Of a DNA stretch of 64,000 nt, positions 25,489 to 34,013 are shown one piece after another. The first letter of the stretch is position 1. Every line of letters begins with the position of its first letter. The position numbers and the translations under genes were made by a program. Source of the stretch: Clostridia bacterium (lineage in GTDB: Bacteria > Bacillota_A > Clostridia > Oscillospirales > CAG-272); assembly GCA_017501345.1 (NCBI GenBank), contig JAFVXC010000008.1, positions 20,236 to 84,235 of the forward strand, given 5' to 3'. The notes under the pieces were generated by a model that saw only the letters and a program-made list of their open reading frames with translations, did not search any database and was not told the origin of the DNA.

Positions 25489-26444
25489 GTTATTCGGATG
25501 CTTTGAAGGATGATATCCTGAAAAATGAGCCGAAAAAGGTCTGTTGCAGTCGTGCGCTCGCCTGTGGACTGTTCCTCGGAGTCGAGAGGACCCTCTCCTC
25601 GGAGACTGTGGAAAGGGGGGATGAGATGCTGATCCTCCGTACAGAGCACGACGGAGTTGCGCATCTCGCACAGAGACTGCTGAAGCTGCGATTTGGTAAG
25701 GATGCGGAGATCATTGTGGGAAGCCGCCCGGGGCACAAGACCTATACGCTGGCCTTTTCCTCAAAGCCCGTTTCGAAATTTCTGAGGGGGGTGGAGGAGC
25801 CGCTTCCCGAGGATCTCGGGCTTCGGCGTGCGGTGCTTTCCTTGAAATGTCCCGAATGCCGCGCGGCGTTTTTCCGTGGGATCTTTCTCGGATGCGGCAG
25901 TATCAGCGATCCCGAGACCGCATTTCATCTTGAGTTCAGGCTTCCGCCTGCACGCGCGGATGCCGTTGCAGTCCTTCTGTCGGAGGACAACGAGTCGCCG
26001 AGACGGGTCACGCGGCGGGACAAGGTTGGGCTTTACTACAAAAAAAGCACGGTGATCGGGGAATTTTTCTCGCTCATCGGTGAAAATGGACTTTATTTTG
26101 CCATTGCGGACAAGCAGATCGAGCGACAGATCCGTGTGTCGGAGAATCGTATCACGAACTGTGAAATGAAGAACCTCGAGAAAACGGTCAACGCCGCACT
26201 TGCGCAGATCGAGGCGGTCAAGGCGCTTTTCCTTTCAGGGGAGATCGAGCGGATGCCCGCAGAGCTCCGCGAAACGGCGGTCTTGCGTCTCGAATACGAC
26301 GACGACAGCCTCGCACGTCTTGCCGCGCGGCACGTTCCGCCGATCACGAAATCGGGACTGAACAACCGCCTCAGACGGATTATGGAGGCGGCAAGAGAGA
26401 TCGAGGCGGAGTCGGAGCAGAGGAATAAGGCGGGGTCGGATTGA
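25485..26444 (+). CDS. whiA: WhiA-type DNA-binding regulator, TTG start
   Basis: WhiA (319 aa) combines a degenerate LAGLIDADG homing-endonuclease-like domain (AAFFRGIFLGCGSISDPE) with a C-terminal helix-turn-helix (PPITKSGLNNRLRRIMEAA). In Gram-positives it affects division and chromosome segregation. SENRITNCEMKNLEKTVNAA is the family signature. The start is a TTG overlapping the murB TGA, indicating translational coupling. The usual neighbours rapZ and yvcK are absent between murB and whiA. Confidence 0.93.
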   Translation: MSYSDALKDDILKNEPKKVCCSRALACGLFLGVERTLSSETVERGDEMLILRTEHDGVAHLAQRLLKLRFGKDAEIIVGSRPGHKTYTLAFSSKPVSKFLRGVEEPLPEDLGLRRAVLSLKCPECRAAFFRGIFLGCGSISDPETAFHLEFRLPPARADAVAVLLSEDNESPRRVTRRDKVGLYYKKSTVIGEFFSLIGENGLYFAIADKQIERQIRVSENRITNCEMKNLEKTVNAALAQIEAVKALFLSGEIERMPAELRETAVLRLEYDDDSLARLAARHVPPITKSGLNNRLRRIMEAAREIEAESEQRNKAGSD

Positions 26445-26483
26445 CACGCTTTTCATAGAAACGAAGCCGAAAGGAGCACACAG

Positions 26484-29400
26484 GTGGAAAAGACACAGGA
26501 AACGGGCGATTTCGTCCATTTGCATCTTCACTCGGAATACAGCCTGCTCGACGGTGCCTGTCGCATCGCCGATATTCCCGCGCGCGTTAAGGAATGCGGT
26601 CACACGGCGGTTGCGATCACCGACCACGGCGTGCTTTACGGCGCGGTGGCGTTTTATTGTGCCTGCCGCGATGCGGGAATCAAGCCGATCATCGGGTGTG
26701 AGGTCTACGTCGCGCCGCGCTCGCGCTTTGACCGAGGCAACACGGGAGAGGCGAATTATCACCATCTGGTGCTTCTTTGCGAGAACGAGGTCGGGTATCA
26801 CAATCTGATGCAGCTCGTGTCGCGTGGTTTTACCGAGGGCTTTTACAGCCGCCCGCGTGTCGACAGAGAGTTGCTCGAGCGCTATCACGAGGGGCTGATC
26901 GCTCTCTCCGCTTGTATTGCGGGAAAAATTCCACGTCTCCTTTCGGCAGGCGACTTCGCGGGGGCAAGGCGCGAGGCGGAGGCGATGGCGCGTCTGTTTG
27001 GGGAGGATCACTTCTATATCGAGCTTCAGAACCACGGGCTTGCAGAGGAGGAACAGCTTCTTTCCTCGCTCGTGAATCTTGCAGAAGAGTGCGGACTGCC
27101 TCTCGTCGCAACGAACGACTGCCATTATCTTCGCCGTAAGGATGCCGACACCCAAGCAACTCTGATGTGCATTCAGACGGGAACGACGCTTGCGGACGGC
27201 AGACCTGCCGGCTTTGCAACCGACGAGTTCTACTATAAGGACTCGACCGAGATGCGGATGCTGTTCGGAAAGATCCCCGGGGCGCTTGAAAACACGGTAA
27301 GGATCGCCGAGCGGTGCTCGTTTGACTTTGACTTCGATCACCTCTACCTCCCGACCTTTAAGATCCCGGGCGGAATGGACGCCGCGTCCTATCTCAGGTT
27401 TCTCGCGCTCTCGGGCTTTCAGGAGCGCGTGTCTCGCGGTATGATCCCGTCGAAGGGATACGAGGAGGCGGATTACAAGAAGCGGATGGATTACGAGCTT
27501 TCGGTAATCAACGAAATGGGATACGCCGAATACTTTCTGATCGTGCAGGACTACGTTAATTTCGCGAAGAAGGCAGGCATTCCCGTAGGTCCCGGAAGGG
27601 GATCGGGGGCAGGAAGCCTTGTCGCGTATCTTCTTTCGATCACCGACGTCGATCCTCTCAGGTTCGATCTTCTTTTCGAGCGCTTTCTCAATCCCGAGCG
27701 TGTCAGTATGCCCGATATTGACGTTGATTTTTGCTACAATCGCAGAGATGAGGTCATCCGATACGTCACCGAGCGATACGGACAGGATCACGTGTCCCAG
27801 ATCATCACCTTCGGTACCCTCGCGGCGCGCGCGGCGATCCGTGATACGGGGCGCGTAATGGGGATGTCCTACGCGGAGGTTGACGCCGTTGCGCGTGCGA
27901 TCCCGCGTGAGCTTGGGATCACGATTGCAGATGCGCTGAAGATGCCCGATCTCAAGGTGCTTTACGAGTCCTCCGAGTCGGTGAAGAGACTTGTTGATAC
28001 AGCCGCGATGCTTGAGGGGATGCCGCGCAACGTCTCGATTCACGCTGCGGGTGTCGTGATCACCTCAGGTCCGATTTCCGAGTACGTACCGCAGTCGATG
28101 AGCGGCGACGCGGTGATCACGCAGTACGATATGGATACCGTTGCGAAGCTCGGGCTTCTCAAGTTCGACTTCCTCGGGCTTCGTTATCTTACGATCATAC
28201 ACGATACCGAGGAGATGATCCGCGAGCGTATTCCCGATTTTTCGATCGAGGATGCCGATTTTGACGATGCGGAGACGTATCGGCTTTTGGCGTCGGGCAA
28301 TACCCTCGGCGTTTTTCAGCTGGAATCGGCGGGAATGCGGCAAACGCTCGTGAATTTTGCTCCCGATTCGATCGACGATATCATTGCGGCGATCGCACTC
28401 TATCGCCCGGGACCGATGGATTCGATCCCGAAATATATTGAGGGGCGGCATCATCCCGAAACGATCCGCTACGATATTCCGTGCCTTGAGCCCATTCTGC
28501 GCTCGACCTACGGCTGTGTTGTTTATCAGGAGCAGGTGATGCAGATCTTCCGGGAGGTCGCGGGCTATACCTTCGGTCACGCCGATATCGTGCGCCGCGC
28601 GATGTCAAAGAAAAAGCACGCAGTGATGGAAGCGGAGCGCGAGGCATTCCTTCGCGGCGCTGAAGCGCGCGGTGTGCCTTCGGACAAGGCGAACAAGCTC
28701 TTTGGCGATATGGCGTCCTTCGCAAATTACGCGTTCAACAAGAGCCACGCGGCGGCATACGCCGTTCTCTCCTTCCGAACGGCGTATCTGAAGGCGCATT
28801 ATCCCGAGGAATACCTCGCGGCGCTTCTCACCTCTGTGCTCGGAAATACGGAGAAGCTTGCCGAGTATATCGCTGAGGCACAACGGCTCGGGATCTCGGT
28901 CCTGCCGCCCGACATCAATGAGAGCCGTATGCACTTCACGGTCAGCGGCGGCAATATCCGCTTCGGACTTCTCGCGCTTCGCAACGTCGGACAGCAGTTC
29001 GTCCGTGCGATGCTCGATGAGAGGCGGCGCGCGCCCTTCCGCTCCTTTGAGGATTTCGTTGAAAGAATGGCGACGGTCGATCTCAATAAGCGAATGGTCG
29101 ATTCGTTGATCAAATCGGGGGCATTCGACCGTCTCGGCGTGTACAGAAGTCAGCTCCTTTCCTCGTACGAGCGGCTGATCGATCTTGTGCAGGATAAGAA
29201 CCGTGGCGGTGTTGCAGGTCAGATAGATATGTTCTCGATGATGTCGGACACGGTCGGGACGGCTTCTGCACCCGATGGCTTTGCCTATCCCGATCTGCCC
29301 GAATTCACGGTCAGGGAAAAGCTCCTTCAGGAGAAGGAAAGCTCGGGGATGTATTTCTCGGGGCATTTGCTCGACAGCTACGGAAAGCACGTTTCGGCGC

Positions 29401-30080
29401 TGCGTACGGATGATATCGGTGCTCTCACGCGCGAGGATGCGGATTTCCCCGATAAGCAGAGCGTGTGCGTTGCGGGAATCGTTTCGTCGGTGACGAAAAA
29501 AATGACGAAAAAGGATCAGCAAATGGCGTTTTTCACGCTGGAGGATCGCTATCACGACATTGAATGCCTTCTTTTCCCACGCCAATACGAGGCACTTGGG
29601 AAGCTCGCCCTGCAGGATGCCGCGATCTGTGTTGAGGGGAACCTCTCGCTCGGAGAGGGTGAGAAGGCAAAGATTCTCGTTTCGCGTATCGTGCCACTGG
29701 TCGAGGACGGAAAATTCGACGAGAGTGCCGTGCGGCAGGAGAAAAAAACGGTCGCAGACGCAGTGTCTAACAAAAATCAAATGGCAGAACGACCCTCAGA
29801 GTCTCGGACGCAAAAAAACGAGCAGAGAGCTCCCGCACAGCCGAGCAACTTAGGCAAGCCCGTGTCAAAGGTCTATCTGCGCTTTGAGGATCTCACATCC
29901 GTGTCCTACCGAAAGGTCGCGAATCTACTCGATATTTTTGATGACGGTAGCTTCCCCGTGATCGTGTACGACGGCTCGACGAAAAAGTATATGCCCTATC
30001 CCCACGGTGTTGCGATGAGTGACTATGTGCGGCGGGAGATCGAGTCGATCCTCGGAAAAGAGAACGTGGTATTTCGGTAG
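26484..30080 (+). CDS. dnaE: DNA polymerase III alpha subunit, DnaE type
   Basis: DnaE (1198 aa) is a replicative/lagging-strand polymerase. In order: PHP domain (HLHLHSEYSLLDGA), palm with catalytic Asp residues in PDIDVDF, finger region (AIALYRPGPMD, YGCVVYQEQVMQI), tandem helix-hairpin-helix, and an OB-fold near the C-terminus (VCVAGIVSSVTKK). The start is GTG at 26484 after AAGGAG at 7 bases. It follows whiA by 39 bases and is probably in the same transcript. A gram-positive PolC is expected elsewhere in the genome. Confidence 0.96.
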   Translation: MEKTQETGDFVHLHLHSEYSLLDGACRIADIPARVKECGHTAVAITDHGVLYGAVAFYCACRDAGIKPIIGCEVYVAPRSRFDRGNTGEANYHHLVLLCENEVGYHNLMQLVSRGFTEGFYSRPRVDRELLERYHEGLIALSACIAGKIPRLLSAGDFAGARREAEAMARLFGEDHFYIELQNHGLAEEEQLLSSLVNLAEECGLPLVATNDCHYLRRKDADTQATLMCIQTGTTLADGRPAGFATDEFYYKDSTEMRMLFGKIPGALENTVRIAERCSFDFDFDHLYLPTFKIPGGMDAASYLRFLALSGFQERVSRGMIPSKGYEEADYKKRMDYELSVINEMGYAEYFLIVQDYVNFAKKAGIPVGPGRGSGAGSLVAYLLSITDVDPLRFDLLFERFLNPERVSMPDIDVDFCYNRRDEVIRYVTERYGQDHVSQIITFGTLAARAAIRDTGRVMGMSYAEVDAVARAIPRELGITIADALKMPDLKVLYESSESVKRLVDTAAMLEGMPRNVSIHAAGVVITSGPISEYVPQSMSGDAVITQYDMDTVAKLGLLKFDFLGLRYLTIIHDTEEMIRERIPDFSIEDADFDDAETYRLLASGNTLGVFQLESAGMRQTLVNFAPDSIDDIIAAIALYRPGPMDSIPKYIEGRHHPETIRYDIPCLEPILRSTYGCVVYQEQVMQIFREVAGYTFGHADIVRRAMSKKKHAVMEAEREAFLRGAEARGVPSDKANKLFGDMASFANYAFNKSHAAAYAVLSFRTAYLKAHYPEEYLAALLTSVLGNTEKLAEYIAEAQRLGISVLPPDINESRMHFTVSGGNIRFGLLALRNVGQQFVRAMLDERRRAPFRSFEDFVERMATVDLNKRMVDSLIKSGAFDRLGVYRSQLLSSYERLIDLVQDKNRGGVAGQIDMFSMMSDTVGTASAPDGFAYPDLPEFTVREKLLQEKESSGMYFSGHLLDSYGKHVSALRTDDIGALTREDADFPDKQSVCVAGIVSSVTKKMTKKDQQMAFFTLEDRYHDIECLLFPRQYEALGKLALQDAAICVEGNLSLGEGEKAKILVSRIVPLVEDGKFDESAVRQEKKTVADAVSNKNQMAERPSESRTQKNEQRAPAQPSNLGKPVSKVYLRFEDLTSVSYRKVANLLDIFDDGSFPVIVYDGSTKKYMPYPHGVAMSDYVRREIESILGKENVVFR

Positions 30081-30090
30081 AAAAAACAGA

Positions 30091-30128
30091 AAAGGAGCTG
30101 TCTCACCTTAGTGAGACAGCCCCTTTTT
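30091..30128. terminator. Repeated-family terminator between dnaE and the carboxypeptidase
   Basis: GCTGTCTCAC (30097-30106) / GTGAGACAGC (30111-30120), loop CTTA, then CCCTTTTT. A partial A-rich flank on the other side makes it usable from both strands. The same hairpin core occurs near 33191 and 36745 and, shortened, near 41971. Confidence 0.9.
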
Positions 30129-30141
30129 CTTATATGACGTA

Positions 30142-31272
30142 TCAGGTGTGGTCCTTGCAGATCGTCTCCATATCGGTGATCGAGGATCCCGCTGTGTCGC
30201 CCTTTGCGGTGACTGTGACGTAGAGATTGCCGTTTTTATCTTCAAGGAAGGAGGCAAGGCAGTTTCCGCTTGCATCGGTATATCCTGTCTTGGCACCGAG
30301 CAGGGTCATTCCGCAGGAGAGCGAGGCGGGGAGCTTTTTCTCGTATCCCGCGCCCGAAAGACGACTCCATAGGGTATTGTAAAGCTGTCGATTGTAGCTC
30401 TTCTCCGTGCCGCCGTCATCATAGTAGCCGAGGACGGTTCGGTTATCGGTTGAGAGGATCTCGCGGCAGAAGGGATTGTCGAGCGCGTAGGCAAGGATCA
30501 TTGCCATTTCGCGTGCGGTGGAGTAGTTGTTTTCGTCGTCGAGACCCGTGGAGTTTGCAAAATTCGTTTTCGTAAGTCCGAGAGATGCCGCTTTTGCGTT
30601 CATCAGATCGACAAACGCCTCCTCCGAGCCCGCGACGTGTTCGGCAAGCGCAATGCAGGCATCTGCCGCAGATACTACGCCGACGCCGTACAGCATATCG
30701 GTCGCGGTGAATCGGTCGAGGGGATCCATCGCAAGCACGGTGGCATCATTCTCGCGGCAATATTTCATAATCTCGTCCGAAACAGTCAGAACGACCGACG
30801 CATCCTCGATCTCCTCACACGCGACGATCAGGGTCATAATTTTGGTCATTGATGCGGGATAAATACGCGCATCGGCGTCGAGAGAAGCCACGACGCTGTA
30901 ATCGGAAAGTGAAACGAGGATCGCAAAGTCTGCGGACAGCGTACTGCCGTCGATCGCCACACCGCTTCCCGAAAGAAGATAGCTGTCACGCGACGGAGAG
31001 GTCGGATAAGTGACGGCTGCGTTTACGGACGGCTCGGTCGTTTCGGTGGGATCTGTGGTGTCGTCGGGGATATCGGGCAATACCGTTCTCGGCTTTATGA
31101 ATGCAGTCAGGATCATCAGAACAGCGAGAACGAAGGCGACTGCAGACGAAAGAAGGGCGAATTGATACGCTCGCTCCGACACGCCGCCCATTCCTTCGGA
31201 GGGACAAGCAGGCTTGTCCGTAGCAGGTGGGCGCTGCTTGGTTGGCTTATTTTGAATAGGGGTCTGATTCAT
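30142..31272 (-). CDS. D-alanyl-D-alanine carboxypeptidase (DacF/PBP5-like)
   Basis: A 376-aa low-molecular-weight penicillin-binding protein that trims peptidoglycan pentapeptides. One N-terminal membrane span (ALLSSAVAFVLAVLMILTAF, about residues 39-58) follows a cytoplasmic tail. A Thr/Pro linker and an S11 peptidase domain with SMTK (nucleophile Ser) and KTG in LGAKTGYTDASG come next. At the second motif the sequence is SAAD, with Ala where SxN normally has Asn. It lies 55 bases after dusB on the same strand. Confidence 0.92.
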   Translation of the reverse strand: MNQTPIQNKPTKQRPPATDKPACPSEGMGGVSERAYQFALLSSAVAFVLAVLMILTAFIKPRTVLPDIPDDTTDPTETTEPSVNAAVTYPTSPSRDSYLLSGSGVAIDGSTLSADFAILVSLSDYSVVASLDADARIYPASMTKIMTLIVACEEIEDASVVLTVSDEIMKYCRENDATVLAMDPLDRFTATDMLYGVGVVSAADACIALAEHVAGSEEAFVDLMNAKAASLGLTKTNFANSTGLDDENNYSTAREMAMILAYALDNPFCREILSTDNRTVLGYYDDGGTEKSYNRQLYNTLWSRLSGAGYEKKLPASLSCGMTLLGAKTGYTDASGNCLASFLEDKNGNLYVTVTAKGDTAGSSITDMETICKDHT

Positions 31273-31327
31273 AGGTATCGGTTCTCTCCTTCTCTATGTA
31301 TGTGTATGGGCAAAGCTTCTCCTCGGT

Positions 31328-32374
31328 TCAGGCGTTTTCCTTGGACTTGATCTCCTCGAAGAGCACGGCGACCTCATCGAGATTCTTCGCAGTCATAATT
31401 CTTCCGCGGAATTCGGCGGCACCGCGAATGTCGCGGACGTATGCGGCGAGGTGCTTGCGCCCCTCGGCAAGGCCGATCCGTTCACCCTTCTCAAGGATCA
31501 TACGCGAAACCTGTGCGAGCGCGGTGTCAAGTCGCTCGGAGAGGGGGGGCGGGGTGAAGGATTCGCCGCGTGCGGCGGCAAGGATCTCCGAAAAGAGCCA
31601 CGGATTTCCCATCGCGCCTCTCGCGACCATCAGTCCGTCACAGCCCGTTTCGTCGAGCATACGAAGGGCGTCCTCGGCGCAGAAGATGTCACCGTTTCCG
31701 ATCACGGGGATCGAAACCGCTTCCTTGACCGATCGGATCCCCTTGAGGCTGACGCCGGGGGAATAGAACTGCTGGCGTGTCCTGCCGTGAACGGCGATGA
31801 GAGACGCACCCGCGCTTTCGACGGCACGTGCGACCTCGGGGGCGGTGAGTGAATCCTGCGACCAGCCGAGGCGGATCTTGACCGTTACGGGAAGGCGCGT
31901 CGCCCGCTCGACGGCTCGAACGATCTCGGCGCAGAGGCGGGGATCGGAAAGAAGCGCGCTTCCTTCGCCGTTGCCCGTGACCTTTGCCATCGGACAGCCC
32001 ATATTGATATCGATCGCCGCGGGGGGGCATTCACGGATGCAGCCGTCGTATTCGCCGCTTTCGATCATTTGGGCGGCTTCTGCGAGAAATTCCGGCTCAG
32101 AGCCGAAGATCTGAACGGCAGTCGGGCCCTCATCCTTGTAGGTGGCGGCGAGCGGAGCGGTCTGTGAGTGTGATTCGGTTTTTTTCTTTTTGCGTTTTGC
32201 ATATACGAGTGCCTTCGCAGACACCATCTCGGTCACCGAGTAGGATGCGCCGCAGGCGTGTGACAGCGCACGGAAGGGGTGATCGGTGATCCCCGCCATC
32301 GGCGCGAGCATCAGGGCGTATGGAAGGGAAACTGCGTTTTCGCTTTCCCCGAAGGTTAAGGGAGATAATCTCAT
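31328..32374 (-). CDS. dusB: tRNA-dihydrouridine synthase
   Basis: A 348-aa FMN enzyme that reduces uridine to dihydrouridine in tRNA. LAPMAGITDHPFR, DINMGCPMAKVTGNGEGSAL with the catalytic Cys, VKIRLGW, AVHGRTRQQFYSP and IPVIGNGDI are family signatures. The ATG lacks a clear SD, so the exact start is uncertain. It is divergent from the HAD phosphatase gene and upstream of the carboxypeptidase gene. Confidence 0.93.
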   Translation of the reverse strand: MRLSPLTFGESENAVSLPYALMLAPMAGITDHPFRALSHACGASYSVTEMVSAKALVYAKRKKKKTESHSQTAPLAATYKDEGPTAVQIFGSEPEFLAEAAQMIESGEYDGCIRECPPAAIDINMGCPMAKVTGNGEGSALLSDPRLCAEIVRAVERATRLPVTVKIRLGWSQDSLTAPEVARAVESAGASLIAVHGRTRQQFYSPGVSLKGIRSVKEAVSIPVIGNGDIFCAEDALRMLDETGCDGLMVARGAMGNPWLFSEILAAARGESFTPPPLSERLDTALAQVSRMILEKGERIGLAEGRKHLAAYVRDIRGAAEFRGRIMTAKNLDEVAVLFEEIKSKENA

Positions 32375-32414
32375 AGACTTATGTGCGCTTTCGGATTATT
32401 TTTGCGGACGGTGC

Positions 32415-32443
32415 TTGACACGACCGTGCGAATGGGGTATAAT
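32415..32443 (+). promoter_or_regulatory. Promoter for the HAD phosphatase gene
   Basis: TTGACA (32415-32420), 17-base spacer, TATAAT (32438-32443), 65 bases before the ATG. Confidence 0.88.
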
Positions 32444-32508
32444 CATAACGTGGAGTCGCTCCTGCGCGCATCGCGCCCGAGCGGATAAAGGTAAAGTGAG
32501 GATTCAAA

Positions 32509-33162
32509 ATGCGTGACCGCTTTTTCTTGTTTGATCTCGATGGGACCCTGACCGATTCGCGTGAGGGTGTTATCAACAGCGTGATGCTCGTTTTGACGCA
32601 CTACGGGATAGAGATCCCCGACGATGAGGGAATGAACCGCTTCATTGGCCCGCCGCTTCGGGTGTCCTTCCGCGCGTGCGGTATCCCCGAAAACGAGATC
32701 GAAAACGCGATGAGACTTTACAGAGAGCGCTATTTCTCGGTAGGAAAATATGAATGCCGTATCTACCCCGGAGTCGAGTCCTTGCTCGCGCGTCTCTATG
32801 CCGAGGGATATCCTTTGTACGTTGCGACGTCGAAGCCCGAAGTCGTTTCGGTCGAAATTCTGGAGCATTTCGGTCTTGCGAGGTATTTCGGCCGCATTGC
32901 AGGCGCGACGCTTGACGGCTCGCTCGATACGAAGGAAGCAGTGATCGAACGGCTTTTTGAGGAGATCGACGCACAGCATCCGCGGAAGAACGCAGTGATG
33001 ATCGGGGACACGGTGTTTGACGCGCTCGGTGCGCGCTCACACGGCATCCCGTGCGTCGGCGTTGCGTGGGGCTATGGAATCCGCTCGGAGCTCCTGTCAG
33101 CGGGTGTGCTTGCAATCGCGGAAAGCACCGAGGCGCTATACGGTATCCTGACCCGTGACTAA
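32509..33162 (+). CDS. HAD-family phosphatase (phosphoglycolate phosphatase-like)
   Basis: A 217-aa haloacid-dehalogenase hydrolase. Motif I DLDGTLTDS carries the nucleophile Asp, motif II is the Thr/Ser in YVATSKPE, motif III is the Lys in DTKEAVIERL, and motif IV is IGDTVFDALGA. The cap between residues about 15 and 85 is the helical C1 type, as in Gph/PgmB relatives. The substrate cannot be fixed from sequence. It has its own promoter and terminator. Confidence 0.85.
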   Translation: MRDRFFLFDLDGTLTDSREGVINSVMLVLTHYGIEIPDDEGMNRFIGPPLRVSFRACGIPENEIENAMRLYRERYFSVGKYECRIYPGVESLLARLYAEGYPLYVATSKPEVVSVEILEHFGLARYFGRIAGATLDGSLDTKEAVIERLFEEIDAQHPRKNAVMIGDTVFDALGARSHGIPCVGVAWGYGIRSELLSAGVLAIAESTEALYGILTRD

Positions 33163-33190
33163 ATACAGCCTATCGGCTTCTTATATTTCG

Positions 33191-33226
33191 GGGGCTCGTC
33201 TCACCTTGGTGAGACAGCCCCTTTTT
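33191..33226. terminator. Repeated-family bidirectional terminator
   Basis: GGGGCT-GTCTCACC pairs with GGTGAGAC-AGCCCC across 33191-33221 with a single C/A mismatch, followed by CTTTTT. It lies between the convergent phosphatase and PII-like genes and belongs to the GTCTCACC/GGTGAGAC hairpin family seen four times in this window. Confidence 0.88.
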
Positions 33227-33234
33227 GATCGGAA

Positions 33235-33579
33235 TTACGAAGGACTACTTTCCTTGCCCTCATCAAGCTGCTCCGAGATGCCGACGACGTTATCGACGGG
33301 GAGCGAGAAGGCAATGCCCTGACCGGGGGTCTGAAGCCCCACCTTTTTGTAGAGCGCGTGCAGGATGTCGTCCTTGATCGATGCGGGAACGAGGATCATA
33401 ACGATCTCCTTTTCGGGCTGTACCGTGATGCCGAAAAGGGTCTCCGCCTCGCGGTTAGCCGTTCCGCGCGCGTGAATGATGGTTCCGCCTCGCGCGCCGA
33501 GCTCCTTCGCTGCATCCATAACCGTGTCGGAGTATCCCGCATTGACGATGCAGAATATGACTTCATGAGTGAATTTCAT
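33235..33579 (-). CDS. PII-like signalling protein
   Basis: A 114-aa protein of the nitrogen-regulatory PII superfamily fold (beta-alpha-beta twice). The segments HEVIFCIVNAGYSDTVMDAAKELGARGGTIIHARGT and EKEIVMILVPASIKDDILHALYKKVGL fit GlnB-like proteins. The position of the T-loop has GTANREAETLFGI, and the uridylylation Tyr is absent. Such proteins sense nucleotides and clamp transporters. It overlaps the preceding PII-like gene by 4 bases (ATGA) and is last in a DUF1538 operon. Confidence 0.85.
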   Translation of the reverse strand: MKFTHEVIFCIVNAGYSDTVMDAAKELGARGGTIIHARGTANREAETLFGITVQPEKEIVMILVPASIKDDILHALYKKVGLQTPGQGIAFSLPVDNVVGISEQLDEGKESSPS

Positions 33580-33998
33580 AAGGATCCTTCTTTCTTCGTT
33601 CGGATTTCATCCGGGATGTTCGCGAGGAAGCGGTAGATCGCAACGCCGATCGTGCCCGTCATCGGGATCGTGTAGGCGATGCCCTTTCCGCCTCGGATGG
33701 TTCGGAATTTTTTGTCAAGCGTCGAGAGTGCCGCCTTTGCCCGATCCTCACGGATCACGCTGAGGAGGACGCTTTTTTCGTTTTCGGAGAGGCCGAGAAG
33801 ATTCAGCATCTCGGTGCTTGCCGTGCCTGACGCCGAAAGCGTTAACTGCAGATTGACCTCGAAGGAAAGGAGGAGGTCGGTGTAAAACTCTGCCTTCTCA
33901 CGGTTGACGACCGTCACGAGGAGCTGGAGCTTCTCGGGCGCGATCGGAGACGCGGAGGGAGCTTGTCTTTCGGTATGCTTATGGGATGCTTTTTTCAT
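33576..33998 (-). CDS. Second, divergent PII-like protein
   Basis: A 140-aa protein with a basic 20-residue N-terminal extension, then a PII-like core (LQLLVTVVNREKAEFYTDLL, KSVLLSVIREDRAKAALSTLDKKF, GKGIAYTIPMTGTIG). It is more diverged than its downstream neighbour and its T-loop region is shortened. It starts 15 bases after DUF1538 and overlaps the next PII-like start, so all three products should be made together, perhaps as a heteromeric regulator of the membrane protein. The role is inference. Confidence 0.78.
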   Translation of the reverse strand: MKKASHKHTERQAPSASPIAPEKLQLLVTVVNREKAEFYTDLLLSFEVNLQLTLSASGTASTEMLNLLGLSENEKSVLLSVIREDRAKAALSTLDKKFRTIRGGKGIAYTIPMTGTIGVAIYRFLANIPDEIRTKKEGSL

Positions 33999-34013
33999 AA
34001 TACGCTCCTTAAA

